Shown: positions 15,623-25,011, counted from the first letter of the stretch. The stretch: 64,000 bases of DNA from CAXNKH01 sp049296795 (GCA_049296795.1 JBAQTC010000036.1:25022-89021); one strand, 5' to 3'. The notes: generated from the sequence alone by a model not told the origin. Numbers and translations: made by a program.

Positions 15623-17749
15623 ATGAGTTCGCTGGCCCTGTCGACGTTCCGACAAAACCTGTCCAAATTCAATTTCAATGACCTGAGCATTCCGGCGTTG
15701 GTGTTGTTGCTCCTGGGCATGTTGGTCATTCCCATGCATCCGGTTTTGTTGGATGTGTTGTTTACCTTCAACATCGCATCCAGCCTGCTGATCATCATGA
15801 TCGCAATCAAAGTCCGCAAGCCGCTGGAATTCTCTGCATTCCCGACCATTTTGCTGTTTGCGACGATGCTGCGGTTGGCTTTGAACGTGGCATCAACCCG
15901 TGTGATTTTGGTGGATGGCCATACAGGTCACGAGGCGGCAGGCAAGGTGATCGCGGCTTTTGGAGAGTTTGTCATTGGTGGCAACTATGTCGTGGGATTC
16001 ATTATTTTCTCCATCTTGATGATCATTAACTTCATCGTCGTGACCAAGGGTGCGGGCAGGGTATCGGAGGTGAATGCCCGATTTACGCTGGATGCCATGC
16101 CGGGCAAGCAAATGGCGATTGATGCCGACCTCAATGCAGGGGTGATTGACCAGGAAACTGCAAAAAACCGTCGCTCTGAGCTAGCGCAAGAATCGGACTT
16201 TTTCGGTTCCATGGATGGCGCATCCAAATTTGTCAGCGGCGACGCCATTGCGGGCTTGCTGATCTTGATCATCGCCCTGGTGGGGGGCTTGGCCATCGGT
16301 ATTGGCCAACATGGACTTTCTTTTAGTGATGCAGGCCGTATTTACACGCTGTTGACCATAGGCGATGGCTTGGTTGCACAAATTCCTTCTTTGCTACTTT
16401 CTCTGGCAACGGCCATCGTAGTGACACGGGTGACAACGACGGAGTCGATCACCGAGCAAGTGGGATCTCAGCTGGGGAACCCGAGCGCATTGTTCGTGAC
16501 GTCCTGCATCATGGCGATTTTGGGTCTTGTTCCTGGAATGCCGCATCTGGTATTTATCACCCTGTCGGCAACCTGTGCTGTGCTGGGGGTGATGCTGTTG
16601 CGGCGCCAGCTCGCTTCGGATTCGCCCGAGCCTATGGCGGCTGCGCTTGCAGGTCCTGATCCGCTCAAAGAGTTGGGTTGGGAGGATCTCGATCAGGTTG
16701 ACCTGGTGGGCTTGGAAATTGGATATGGTCTGATTCCCCTGGTTAATGTCGAAACCGGTGGCCAGCTGATGACTCGCGTTAAAGGAGTGCGTAAAAAACT
16801 TTCTGCCGAATTGGGTTTCCTGATCCAACCAGTTCGCATTCGCGATGCTTTGAGCATCGATCCCGACAGCTACCACATCGTCTTAAAAGGGGTGATCCGT
16901 GGTCGCGGCAAGGTGAAAGTGGGCAGTGAGATGGCGATAAATCCAGGCCAGGTTTACGGTTCTTTGGAAGGGGTTCCGACCCAAGAGCCCGCTTTCGGGC
17001 TGCAAGCCGTTTGGATCGAGCCTTCCCAGCGAGATCACGCACGTGCCCTGGGATACACCGTGGTCGATGCCGCAACAGCCATAGCTACCCACTTGAACAA
17101 AGTCCTGCGTGAGAATGCAGCTGATTTGCTCAGCCATGATGAAGTGCAGCAATTGCTGGATAAGCTGACGGTCAAATCCCCCAAATTGGTGGAAGATTTG
17201 ATTCCCACCAAACTCTCATTGGGCGTATTGACGCGGACTTTGCAGAGTTTGCTTAATGATGCGGTATCGATTCGGGATATGCGCACGATCGTCGAAACGC
17301 TCTCCGAGGTCAGCGCCCGAACCCAAGACCCTGAACACTTGACTGCCTTGGTGCGCCCGCGCTTGGGTCGCCTGATTGTGCAAGGGATGGTTGACGACAA
17401 GGAAATACTTTCGGTGATGACGCTGGATCCAGGGCTAGAACAACTCTTGCACAATGTCCTGCAGCAACAAGATCATGGACAAGGCGTGGTTATCGAGCCG
17501 GGCTTGGCCGAGCGTCTATTTGTTGCGCTGCGCGAGGGTGCGAAAGAAGTTGAAAATCAGGGACACGGCGCTGTGTTGGTGGTTTCTCCCGCGATCCGTC
17601 CTTGGCTTGCCAAGTCGGTTCGGCACCGTGTCAATGAGTTGGTCATTCTGTCCTACGGCGAGATTCCAGATGACCAAGCGGTCAAAGTGATTCACACCGT
17701 CCACGCTGAAACGCCCAATACGGATAGCAAGCGCGAAGCAGCGCGCTGA
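15623..17749 (+). CDS. flhA: Flagellar export apparatus protein FlhA
   Basis: 708 residues, close to the family norm of about 690-700. Eight transmembrane helices lie in residues 20-330. The segment between them contains the conserved RVSEVNARFTLDAMPGKQMA and QESDFFGSMDGASKFV motifs (FHIPEP family). The cytoplasmic domain follows. FlhA forms the nonameric export ring that receives chaperone-substrate complexes. It is the first gene of the rightward flagellar operon and has its own sigma-54 promoter. Confidence 0.98.
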   Translation: MSSLALSTFRQNLSKFNFNDLSIPALVLLLLGMLVIPMHPVLLDVLFTFNIASSLLIIMIAIKVRKPLEFSAFPTILLFATMLRLALNVASTRVILVDGHTGHEAAGKVIAAFGEFVIGGNYVVGFIIFSILMIINFIVVTKGAGRVSEVNARFTLDAMPGKQMAIDADLNAGVIDQETAKNRRSELAQESDFFGSMDGASKFVSGDAIAGLLILIIALVGGLAIGIGQHGLSFSDAGRIYTLLTIGDGLVAQIPSLLLSLATAIVVTRVTTTESITEQVGSQLGNPSALFVTSCIMAILGLVPGMPHLVFITLSATCAVLGVMLLRRQLASDSPEPMAAALAGPDPLKELGWEDLDQVDLVGLEIGYGLIPLVNVETGGQLMTRVKGVRKKLSAELGFLIQPVRIRDALSIDPDSYHIVLKGVIRGRGKVKVGSEMAINPGQVYGSLEGVPTQEPAFGLQAVWIEPSQRDHARALGYTVVDAATAIATHLNKVLRENAADLLSHDEVQQLLDKLTVKSPKLVEDLIPTKLSLGVLTRTLQSLLNDAVSIRDMRTIVETLSEVSARTQDPEHLTALVRPRLGRLIVQGMVDDKEILSVMTLDPGLEQLLHNVLQQQDHGQGVVIEPGLAERLFVALREGAKEVENQGHGAVLVVSPAIRPWLAKSVRHRVNELVILSYGEIPDDQAVKVIHTVHAETPNTDSKREAAR

Positions 17750-17776
17750 TTTACCCCCTTGTACTAGGCCAATACC

Positions 17777-19084
17777 ATGGAACTCAAACGTATCCTTGCC
17801 AATGACACTAAAAGCGCTACCGATCTTGCAATGAAGTTGTACGGACGGGACGTGTTGGTGATCTCCAATCACACGGTGGGGGGGCAAACGGAACTGGTGG
17901 TGGCGCTCGATATCGATGAAAAAACCCTTGAAACCAGTGATCAACAAAGTAACAGTCCGAGTGAGCAGGCTGAACCCACCGCTAACTTTTTGAGCCAGTT
18001 GGTGTTGGCTCAAACCAAATCACATCCTGTTGTTGGATCAGTAGCTTTGCAAACCCAGAATACTGAAATTTCTCAGGCTGCCCAAGAATTCGACTACCTG
18101 AAAAATCGTGAAATCATGGGGCAGATTCGTGATGAATTAGCAGCTTTGCGGCGTGAATTCAGTTTGAATCAAAAGACGTCTGGCTGGCAGAACGGCTTGA
18201 AACTGTCGCCGGAAGTTGATGAATTGTTGCTTTCATTTACCCAGGCTGGAATGCCAACGGGGCTGCGCACACTTTTGCTCGATACGGTCAAAGACATGCG
18301 TGGTGAACAGGAAGCCCTGTTGCTTATTCGTCAGCAGTTGGAACAGGTAGTGCATTTACCCAATCTGGCTTTGCCGCAAAACGGGACGCACTTGATTGCT
18401 GGTCCCAGCGGGGTCGGCAAGACCTCAATGGCGATTCGATTGGCCAGTCACGCTGCAGAACAAAATGGCAGCATCAAAGTTGCTCTGGTGAGTTACCGCG
18501 ACAGCAGGGCAGGTGCCTGGGGTCACACCCAGGCGCTTGCAAGTCAATCGGGCGTAGAGTGTTTCCGAGCCGACAGCAGTGCAGAGCTCACTACCGTACT
18601 GCGGGCATTGGGGAATTACAAACTGATCTTGATTGATACCGCATCATCGCAATTGGCAGAACGAATCGCAGAAATTGAGTCTGTCTGCCCCTCCTGCGGC
18701 AAGCATGCCCTGGTAGCGGCCGATTCATCATCAGCGACCTTAAGGCGTATCTTGCGCGCATCGGGGATTCATTGGGACAGCTTAATGATCAGCAAGCTCG
18801 ATGAATCTATTCAACCGTGGCCCTTGGTTGAATTTCTCTGCGATAATTTTCTGGCTATAAGTGCAGCCAGCGACGGTGCCCAACGAACTGCTTTAAAACT
18901 CAATTTGACGGCGAACTCCTTGGTTGAAATGGCTTTGGCGCAATTGTCGAGGTTGCCCGAGCCGAAGGTCCCTGTTGCACGATCGAATCAATTGGCGAAA
19001 CCGCCGGTGTTTAAGCTGCCTGCACTGGCGCCGCGGTTCTTGACGCCATTGAGTCCTCGGGGAGTGCGCGGCCCCTTTAATTGA
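17777..19084 (+). CDS. flhF: Flagellar placement GTPase FlhF
   Basis: 435 residues. The SRP-type GTPase domain carries a P-loop GPSGVGKT at 209-216. Other signature motifs are unusual: the G2 region reads SYRDSRAGAWGHTQ rather than DTYRxxAxxQL, G3 reads DTASS (287-291) rather than DTAGR, and G4 reads SKLD. A CPSC pair sits at 304-307. FlhF recruits the first flagellar parts to the pole in polarly flagellated bacteria. The gene lies between flhA and flhG as usual, so the identity is firm even though the GTPase may be atypical. Confidence 0.93.
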   Translation: MELKRILANDTKSATDLAMKLYGRDVLVISNHTVGGQTELVVALDIDEKTLETSDQQSNSPSEQAEPTANFLSQLVLAQTKSHPVVGSVALQTQNTEISQAAQEFDYLKNREIMGQIRDELAALRREFSLNQKTSGWQNGLKLSPEVDELLLSFTQAGMPTGLRTLLLDTVKDMRGEQEALLLIRQQLEQVVHLPNLALPQNGTHLIAGPSGVGKTSMAIRLASHAAEQNGSIKVALVSYRDSRAGAWGHTQALASQSGVECFRADSSAELTTVLRALGNYKLILIDTASSQLAERIAEIESVCPSCGKHALVAADSSSATLRRILRASGIHWDSLMISKLDESIQPWPLVEFLCDNFLAISAASDGAQRTALKLNLTANSLVEMALAQLSRLPEPKVPVARSNQLAKPPVFKLPALAPRFLTPLSPRGVRGPFN

Positions 19085-19102
19085 GAAACAGGTAAACAGA
19101 GA

Positions 19103-19921
19103 ATGAAAAAAATGGACCGGACAGAAGTCATTGGAATTGCCAGCGGTAAAGGCGGCGTAGGCAAAACAACCGTGGCGGTTAACTTGGCAATAGCGCTGCA
19201 GCAGTCAGGCAACAGGGTCATGATGTTCGATGCTGACTTGGGTTTGGCAAATTCTCAAATTGCCATGGGCTGTACCTGTCCTTTTAATTTGAGCCACTTC
19301 ATGAGTGGTCAAAAGACGTTGGAAGAAATTATCGTCACGACTCGCCAAGGGATTAAGTTGATTCCTGGCGCCTCCGGGGTGAGCGAATTGGCGGCCCTAA
19401 ACCGCAACCAAGCCTCACGTGTTGTCCAGTCTTTCAGTGCACTGGAAGATGAAATAGATTATTTGATTGTGGACATGGCTGCGGGCATTTCCCCTTCTGT
19501 GCTGGCGTTCATGGAGGCCTGTCAACGGCGCTTCATCATTGTGCGGGATGACCCCTCATCAATTGCGGACGCTTACGGCATGATCAAGGTGCTGATTCAA
19601 GAATACGACCTGAATGAAATCTACATCATTCCTAACGCGGTTAAAAATCAGACCGACGGTCAAAACCTATTTCGCCGTATCAACCAAGTTTGTGCCCAGT
19701 TTTTAAACTACACCACGAACTACATTGGTTCGATTGAAGATGACAAGTTGATCTTGGAGGGTCATCGTAAATTCGAACCTATTCTGAACTACGCTCCGAG
19801 CTCCCTTAGCGCTCGCAGTTTCATTCGACTGGCTAAGTCAGTCACTCAAATTCCTCGGATCAACAATATTTCTGGTGGAATGCAGTTTTTTGTCGAACGG
19901 CTGGTTCGATCACAGATCTGA
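19103..19921 (+). CDS. flhG: Flagellar number regulator FlhG (MinD-like ATPase)
   Basis: 272 residues. A MinD/ParA ATPase with deviant Walker A KGGVGKTT near residues 14-21 and MFDADLGLANSQIAMG as switch I region. FlhG counteracts FlhF and limits the number of flagella. In gammaproteobacteria it also inhibits FleQ. The short C-terminal stretch (IPRINNISGGMQFFVERL) could be an amphipathic membrane anchor. It is 18 bases after flhF. Confidence 0.95.
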   Translation: MKKMDRTEVIGIASGKGGVGKTTVAVNLAIALQQSGNRVMMFDADLGLANSQIAMGCTCPFNLSHFMSGQKTLEEIIVTTRQGIKLIPGASGVSELAALNRNQASRVVQSFSALEDEIDYLIVDMAAGISPSVLAFMEACQRRFIIVRDDPSSIADAYGMIKVLIQEYDLNEIYIIPNAVKNQTDGQNLFRRINQVCAQFLNYTTNYIGSIEDDKLILEGHRKFEPILNYAPSSLSARSFIRLAKSVTQIPRINNISGGMQFFVERLVRSQI

Positions 19922-19928
19922 GCGTCCT

Positions 19929-20672
19929 ATGGTGGCATCGACCCGTCTCTATGAGGAAGTTCGTAACAACAGCGAAGCGCTGGTGTTGGCACACTTGGGC
20001 ATGGTGAAACGGGTTGCATTGCATCTCAAGGTTCGGATTCCGCCCTTTATGGAGCTCGACGAGTTGATTCAGGTTGGAATGATCGGCTTGCTAGAGGCGG
20101 CGCGTGCCTTTATTCCAGCCAAGGGCATTGATTTCGAGAATTTTGCTTTGAGCCGCGTGCGCGGAGCCATGCTCGATGAAGTTCGCCAGTTGTCTTATTT
20201 GCCGCGTTCTGCCGTGGCATTCAATAAGTTAGAAACCAAGGCAACCAACGTCCTGGCAAGTGAACTTGGACGTACCCCAACCCAAGCTGAATTGGCGGAA
20301 TACGCCGGGGAGGAGCTCGATGAGTTTCAAAAAAAACGGGGCAATGCCAAACGGTTTGAAACGCTGTCGATGGAGGTGATCACGGACGAAGTCATGGGAA
20401 TCGCTGACGAAAGATCGCGTCAGCCCGATGCAATCATTGAGCGCAAGGACTTTATGCGCGCCGTTACAGAAGCCATTGCAGCGTTGGCTGAACGCGATCA
20501 ATTGTTGATGTCACTTTACTATGTGGAAGAACTCAATCTCAAAGAAATTGGCGAAACACTGGGCGTGACGGAATCCCGGGTGAGCCAATTGCTCACTGCA
20601 ATTGTTAAAAAACTAAGACTAACTTTGAAGATCGAGGAACTGGGTAAAACGGGGCACCCAAGGCTGACCTAG
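19929..20672 (+). CDS. fliA: Flagellar sigma factor FliA (sigma-28)
   Basis: 247 residues from the ATG at 19929, seven bases after the flhG stop; an upstream in-frame start at 19875 would overlap flhG and add no conserved sequence. Region 2 (LGMVKRVALHLKVRIPP, then DELIQVGMIGLLEAA), region 3 and region 4 (LNLKEIGETLGVTESRVSQL) are all present. FliA transcribes late flagellar and chemotaxis genes once the hook is complete. Co-transcription with flhA-F-G is typical of polar flagellar systems. Confidence 0.96.
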   Translation: MVASTRLYEEVRNNSEALVLAHLGMVKRVALHLKVRIPPFMELDELIQVGMIGLLEAARAFIPAKGIDFENFALSRVRGAMLDEVRQLSYLPRSAVAFNKLETKATNVLASELGRTPTQAELAEYAGEELDEFQKKRGNAKRFETLSMEVITDEVMGIADERSRQPDAIIERKDFMRAVTEAIAALAERDQLLMSLYYVEELNLKEIGETLGVTESRVSQLLTAIVKKLRLTLKIEELGKTGHPRLT

Positions 20673-20753
20673 CTTTGAAGCCGATTGAATCTCAAGTTTT
20701 TATTTTTGGCGTCGATACCAACTGTGTACGAAAACCCAGTGGGAGATGCAGTG

Positions 20754-21170
20754 ATGCGAGTGAATTTCAAAGCCATGGAGTCTTATGGTGTGGACAATTT
20801 GGCGTCCCAGGCTTCAGTCGCCAGCAACACGGCGCTGATCCAGATGCTGTTTGACGGATTGGTTGACAGTCTGGTGGAAGCCCAAGGACATTTGAAATAC
20901 GGAGCTATTCAGGAAAAAGGTAAAAGTATGGTGCGTGCAAGCCGTATTGTGCTGGGCTTGCAAGGAGCGCTCGATTTTCAGAAAGGCGGGGAGTTGGCGC
21001 AAAACCTGGATGAGTTGTACAACTATGTCACTCGTCGTTTGATTTTTGCCAATGCCTACAACGACTTGTCTGTATTGGAAGAATTGCAGGGGTTGATGAC
21101 TGAACTGCGTGATGCTTGGCGGGATGTTCCTGCGCTGATTCAGAGCAAAGGGGTTTCTCGCGTTCACTGA
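20754..21170 (+). CDS. fliS: Flagellin export chaperone FliS
   Basis: 138 residues from the ATG at 20754, which has a GGGAGA about ten bases upstream; the longer frame from 20685 adds residues not seen in the family. The helical FliS signature includes LIQMLFDGLVDSLVEAQGHL and the C-terminal LRDAWRDVPA. FliS caps flagellin monomers before export. Flagellin and fliD are not in the window. Confidence 0.9.
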   Translation: MRVNFKAMESYGVDNLASQASVASNTALIQMLFDGLVDSLVEAQGHLKYGAIQEKGKSMVRASRIVLGLQGALDFQKGGELAQNLDELYNYVTRRLIFANAYNDLSVLEELQGLMTELRDAWRDVPALIQSKGVSRVH

Positions 21171-21239
21171 GCAATGGGTAGGGTGTTACCGGGTGGATGA
21201 TCTAAGGCGCTGCTATTCAACTTTCTTTTTGGGATTTTT

Positions 21240-22103
21240 ATGTTTGGCATCTTTGGCATTATTTTTCTGTTGATCAGCGTTTTTGCCAGCTTTGTGGTTG
21301 GCGGGGGAAGCTTGGCTCCCTTTATTCATGCGGCACCGATCGAGGGGTGGTGTATCTTGGGCGCAGGCATTGGCGGCATGTTGATTGGCAATAGTCCCGA
21401 TGTCGTCAAAGCGGTGTTTGCCGGGATAGGTCGCACTTTTAAGGGTGCGAAATACCATAAACAGGACTATCTCAACACCATTTTCTGTGTCTCGAAAGTC
21501 ATGAAAACCCTTAAGAGCGAAGGTGCTGTTGCACTCGAGGCCCACATTGAAACACCAGAATCTAGCGCCATCTTTAGCGAATACCCCAATATTCTCAAAG
21601 ACCATGCGTTGCTGCACTTGATCACGGACACGGTGCGCTTGATGGTGGTTTCGCAGGGAACGCTCAGCCCCATGGCGGTTGAGGAAGTGATGGACACGGC
21701 AATCAAGACTCACCATCATGACGAGCTCAAGGGTTCGGACGCGATTGCCACGTTGGCCGGTGCATTGCCTGCGCTGGGTATTGTTTCCTGCGTCATGGGC
21801 GTGGTGAAGACCATGGAACAAATTGATCAGCCTCCAGCGATTTTAGGTGGTTTGGTGGGCGCGGCGCTGGTCGGTACCTTCATCGGCGTATTTTTAGCCT
21901 ATGGTTTTTTTGAGCCTTTTGCCAAGCGGTTGGCTCAAATCATCGAAGATGAAGCCTGTATGTACCATGTGGTCAAGCAGATCATCATTGGCACCATGCA
22001 TGGCCATCCCATGCCTTTGATCCTGGAGGCCGCGCGCGTGGCCATCAGTCACCACAACCAGCCTAGCTTTGCCGATGTATTTGATGGCTTGCGGGGTAAA
22101 TAG
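21240..22103 (+). CDS. motA: Flagellar stator protein MotA
   Basis: 287 residues with four transmembrane helices, two near the N-terminus and two at about 175-230. The family motif GALPALGIVSCVMGVVK contains the functional prolines. MotA and MotB form the proton-driven stator. No recognisable sigma-28 promoter is visible in the 69 bases upstream. Confidence 0.97.
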   Translation: MFGIFGIIFLLISVFASFVVGGGSLAPFIHAAPIEGWCILGAGIGGMLIGNSPDVVKAVFAGIGRTFKGAKYHKQDYLNTIFCVSKVMKTLKSEGAVALEAHIETPESSAIFSEYPNILKDHALLHLITDTVRLMVVSQGTLSPMAVEEVMDTAIKTHHHDELKGSDAIATLAGALPALGIVSCVMGVVKTMEQIDQPPAILGGLVGAALVGTFIGVFLAYGFFEPFAKRLAQIIEDEACMYHVVKQIIIGTMHGHPMPLILEAARVAISHHNQPSFADVFDGLRGK

Positions 22104-22105
22104 CA

Positions 22106-23110
22106 ATGGCGACCGAAGCCACGGTTAAAGTCGAGCCGGAGACCGAAGCAGCGCCAACGTTGACTCTGGTACCGACGACGGTGGAAGTGGCGGAGCCTGT
22201 TGCGGCAGCGCTGGCCCCAGTTATTGTTATCAAAAAGATAATGCCGGGTCATGGCGGAGCACATGGTGGCGCCTGGAAAATTGCGCTAGCAGACATGATG
22301 ACGGCGATGATGGCGTTTTTTTTGTTGATGTGGATTTTGGGCGCCACTCAAGAAACGCAACGCAAAAGCGTGGCCGACTTCTTTACGCCTGTGACTTCAC
22401 ATAGTCAAATTAACATGGGCGCTACAGCCGGCTCCAATGGAATTTTGGGTGGTCGTTCCATCATCGACCCTGAAGGCTTTCCCTATACGGCCAAGCAAAC
22501 CGCCGCTTTGGAACGGTTGACACCGCGTTCTGAAGGTGGACCTACGGAGAACGACCCTTCCCCCAATAGTGAAAATGCGCGTGACAATGATGCGCAAACC
22601 AAAGCTGAGAAAAAGCAAGCCAATGAAGATAGCGACAAATCCAACTTTGAGAAGATGGAGAAAGAGATCAAAGAAAAACTCGCTGAAAACGTCAATTTGA
22701 AACTAATGCAAAACCAAGTCCAATTTGTACGCGAGAAAGAAGGTTTGCGCATTGAGATCATCGACAAGGCAGACTTCTCTATGTTTCCACTGGGTACCAC
22801 ACGACTACAGCCGAAAGCTCAGGTTCTGTTGACTGAAATTGCCAACTCATTGGCTTCTTTGCCGAATAAAATCAGTGTGCGTGGACATACTGACAGCGTG
22901 GCATTCTCCAATAAGGAGGGGCGTAATAACTGGTCTTTGTCGGCTGAGCGAGCGGAGACTACGCGTGCAGTTTTAGAAAATAAAGGCATTAACCCCGGTC
23001 GTTTTACGCAAATCGAAGGGGTGGCGGATACCGATCATTACAACCCGAATGACCCCAAGGATCCGCGCAATCGACGCATCAGTATCACGGTCAAATTCAA
23101 GGATGGTTAA
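22106..23110 (+). CDS. motB: Flagellar stator protein MotB
   Basis: 334 residues. A single transmembrane helix contains the proton-binding Asp63 (KIALADMMTAMMAFFLLMW), equal to Asp32 of E. coli MotB. The N-terminal cytoplasmic tail is about 30 residues longer than usual. The OmpA/MotB peptidoglycan-binding domain spans about 220-333 (KISVRGHTDSVAF, then NRRISITVKF). It begins two bases after motA and its last four bases overlap the convergent Sel1 gene. Confidence 0.97.
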   Translation: MATEATVKVEPETEAAPTLTLVPTTVEVAEPVAAALAPVIVIKKIMPGHGGAHGGAWKIALADMMTAMMAFFLLMWILGATQETQRKSVADFFTPVTSHSQINMGATAGSNGILGGRSIIDPEGFPYTAKQTAALERLTPRSEGGPTENDPSPNSENARDNDAQTKAEKKQANEDSDKSNFEKMEKEIKEKLAENVNLKLMQNQVQFVREKEGLRIEIIDKADFSMFPLGTTRLQPKAQVLLTEIANSLASLPNKISVRGHTDSVAFSNKEGRNNWSLSAERAETTRAVLENKGINPGRFTQIEGVADTDHYNPNDPKDPRNRRISITVKFKDG

Positions 23111-23595
23111 TCCTTTTCACAATCTTTGAATCCGCGCTGGATGCAGGTTTGAGCCAGACGGTTGGCTACTGCAATTTGCGTTGGGTTTAATTCAGCTGAA
23201 ACCTTATTCAGCGCTTTTTGGGCTTCCGGATGGGCTGACTCGGAAGCGAGAACAAACCACATGGCGGCGCGAACATTGTCGCGCTTAACACCTTGTCCGT
23301 TGACATGCATGGAACCTAATTTGAACAGTGCTTTGGGCTCGCCTTGCTCTGCTGCAAGATGAAGCCAGATCAGGGCTTGGGGATAATTTTGGGGAACGCC
23401 TTGGCCAAAAAAATGCATTAAACCCAATAGTGACTGGGCTTGCGCGTTCCCGCTATCGGCCACGGTTTGCCATTTCGCTACCGCAGCGGCGTAGTCTTTG
23501 CGCCGGTAGGCTTCATAGCCATCTTCCCATGGACCCGCATGGGACAAACCAGTTCCCAAGAGAGCCGCTGTTAGATACAAATGGAGAAATTTCAT
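23107..23595 (-). CDS. Small exported Sel1-repeat protein
   Basis: 162 residues with a signal peptide (residues 1-20, cleavage likely after SHA). Three or four Sel1 repeats follow (AQSLLGLMHFFGQGVPQNY, AKALFKLGSMHVNGQGV-type). The C-terminal tail PTQIAVANRLAQTC resembles the tail of the large Sel1 protein at 2911-4275. It should act in the periplasm. It converges on motB with a four-base overlap. Its link to motility is only positional. Confidence 0.85.
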   Translation of the reverse strand: MKFLHLYLTAALLGTGLSHAGPWEDGYEAYRRKDYAAAVAKWQTVADSGNAQAQSLLGLMHFFGQGVPQNYPQALIWLHLAAEQGEPKALFKLGSMHVNGQGVKRDNVRAAMWFVLASESAHPEAQKALNKVSAELNPTQIAVANRLAQTCIQRGFKDCEKD

Positions 23596-23779
23596 GCGTT
23601 AACCCATCCCTGCTTCGGCTAGTCGCAAGTCGCTCCATGGCTTGAGCCTGTTGGCGCCGATTGAATTTGAACCACCTGTGCTGATTGGATTTTGACCAGG
23701 GGCTTTTGCTGGTTTGATCCCTGCCAGCAGTCGATTACTATAGCGGGTTTTTCAGGGGGCATGGGTTTGACGCAGCAAT
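23596..23779. other. Gene-poor junction
   Basis: This stretch lies between the exported Sel1 gene and a truncated MmgE/PrpD frame. A minus-strand frame from an ATG at 23762 to 23619 (47 residues) is open, but I recognise nothing in it. No hairpin terminator, tRNA or repeat is visible. It marks the border between the flagellar block and the catabolic block. Confidence 0.5.
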
Positions 23780-23953
23780 TTAGATTCGATCCGATTGCTC
23801 GGTCGAGCCAGTGATGTAGAGACCGAAGGTATCGAGCATGCAGCGACACGCCAGGTGAATCGCTTCAGGTGAAAGGTAGGGAAATTCGATGCGCTCAATG
23901 AACTCAACAAGGGTCTGAGTGAGGCTTTTCTGTTCGGATATGGTGCTTCTCAA
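23780..23953 (-). pseudogene. 5' remnant of an MmgE/PrpD-family gene
   Basis: A 57-codon frame starts at a TTG overlapping the cyclase stop codon (TTGA) and ends at a TAA at 23780. Its translation contains TLVEFIERIEFPYLSPEAI and CRCMLDTFGLYITGS. This matches the conserved start of MmgE/PrpD proteins (2-methylcitrate dehydratase and cis-aconitate decarboxylase family, usually about 450 residues). The rest of the gene is missing, so it is a truncated remnant. It shows that the cyclase once formed an operon with a PrpD-like gene. Confidence 0.72.
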
Positions 23954-25011
23954 ACGGTTGCGATTGGGGTGGCGGGCGAGCCGATGGCGCCGGGCAGACG
24001 CAAGGGTGGGGCGGTTAGCAAAAAACGCGATCGTCCGTGGGCTCTAAGCCACTGAGCCAAGGGGGAGAGATGCCAAATTTCTCCCAAGTGAACCCCCAGT
24101 TTGAACAGACAATGCTCATGCAGCGGCAGTGCGGCACATGCGCCGGCACTGGGTGAGGCCGGGTGAGCTTCAACGGCGTAGTTGTCGGCAATTAGCGCAG
24201 CCAGTCCGCTGTTCGTGATCCATTGCAGCAAACGGGGGTCACGCCCTTCCAAGACAGCGCAACTGTTGTCGAGCAACTTGCCGTCGGGTTCGCGGTTCAT
24301 TTCCAGCAGCATTTCAGCAAAACCGGTGTGCAGACACACCATGTCACCGGATTCGACGCTGACGCCATCTTGCTTCATGATGTCCATCAGCATCTGGTAA
24401 TCGATGTTGACCCGGGAGCGGCCCACATGAGCGTGCAAGTCGATCATCACGGCTCGGCCTTGAACGCAGCGTTCGGACATTTTTTCTATGCCCAAGGCTT
24501 TGGCTTGCGAAGTCGATTCGCGCGGGATTTTGACGAAGTCGAAAATGCCAGCACCTTCGGCCTGGGTCGGCCCGAGCACGTCAACACCGGCCCTGAATCC
24601 GTTGTAATAGAGCGGCTCGGGCGTGCCATCGCCATCGGCGTCGAACATCGAGCCGACATGAGCCAAGCTGTCCCACTGGCTGCTGTATTGCAGGTGCATG
24701 ATGACCAGGTCATCGCTCACCACATCGGTGCAACTGGGATCGTCGCAGCGCAACTGGTAATTTAGATTGGGCTTGCCATTGCGCAGCGTGGGGCGCAGTA
24801 CCGGCGGCAAGCGGCGTGGATTGAGCACGTTGCCGCCGGGAAAATCCAAGGGCAGACTCAAATTAAAAGCCAGACCTTCTCTAACCTCGGCCATGCCTTG
24901 CAAGACTTTCTCGGGCGTGAGCAGGTTCATGCGGCCGTATTGATCATCGGCTCCAAAATCGCCCCAAGTCGAACCTTCAGGGCGAAATTTCCAGCGTGTC
25001 GAAGTTGTCAT
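23950..25011 (-). CDS. Cyclase-family (kynurenine formamidase-like) hydrolase
   Basis: 353 residues of the cyclase family (PF04199), whose members hydrolyse cyclic amides, imides, formamides or similar. The start WKFRPEGSTWGDFGADDQYG and the metal-site region QYSSQWDSLAHVG are typical of the long subgroup. An acidic loop DADGDGTPEP follows the motif. There is no signal peptide. It is transcribed leftwards, divergent from two Bug genes, and is followed by the MmgE/PrpD remnant. The substrate cannot be read from sequence. Confidence 0.88.
   Translation of the reverse strand: MTTSTRWKFRPEGSTWGDFGADDQYGRMNLLTPEKVLQGMAEVREGLAFNLSLPLDFPGGNVLNPRRLPPVLRPTLRNGKPNLNYQLRCDDPSCTDVVSDDLVIMHLQYSSQWDSLAHVGSMFDADGDGTPEPLYYNGFRAGVDVLGPTQAEGAGIFDFVKIPRESTSQAKALGIEKMSERCVQGRAVMIDLHAHVGRSRVNIDYQMLMDIMKQDGVSVESGDMVCLHTGFAEMLLEMNREPDGKLLDNSCAVLEGRDPRLLQWITNSGLAALIADNYAVEAHPASPSAGACAALPLHEHCLFKLGVHLGEIWHLSPLAQWLRAHGRSRFLLTAPPLRLPGAIGSPATPIATV

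Noticed and set aside
20680..20687. GCCGATTG upstream of fliS as a sigma-28 -10 element
   Set aside because: No TAAA lies at the required spacing of about 15 bases; the nearest TAAA is 31 bases upstream.
23619..23762. 47-residue minus-strand frame before the exported Sel1 gene
   Set aside because: No recognisable family, no clear ribosome binding site, and it lies in a junction with a truncated gene; kept only as part of the gene-poor region.
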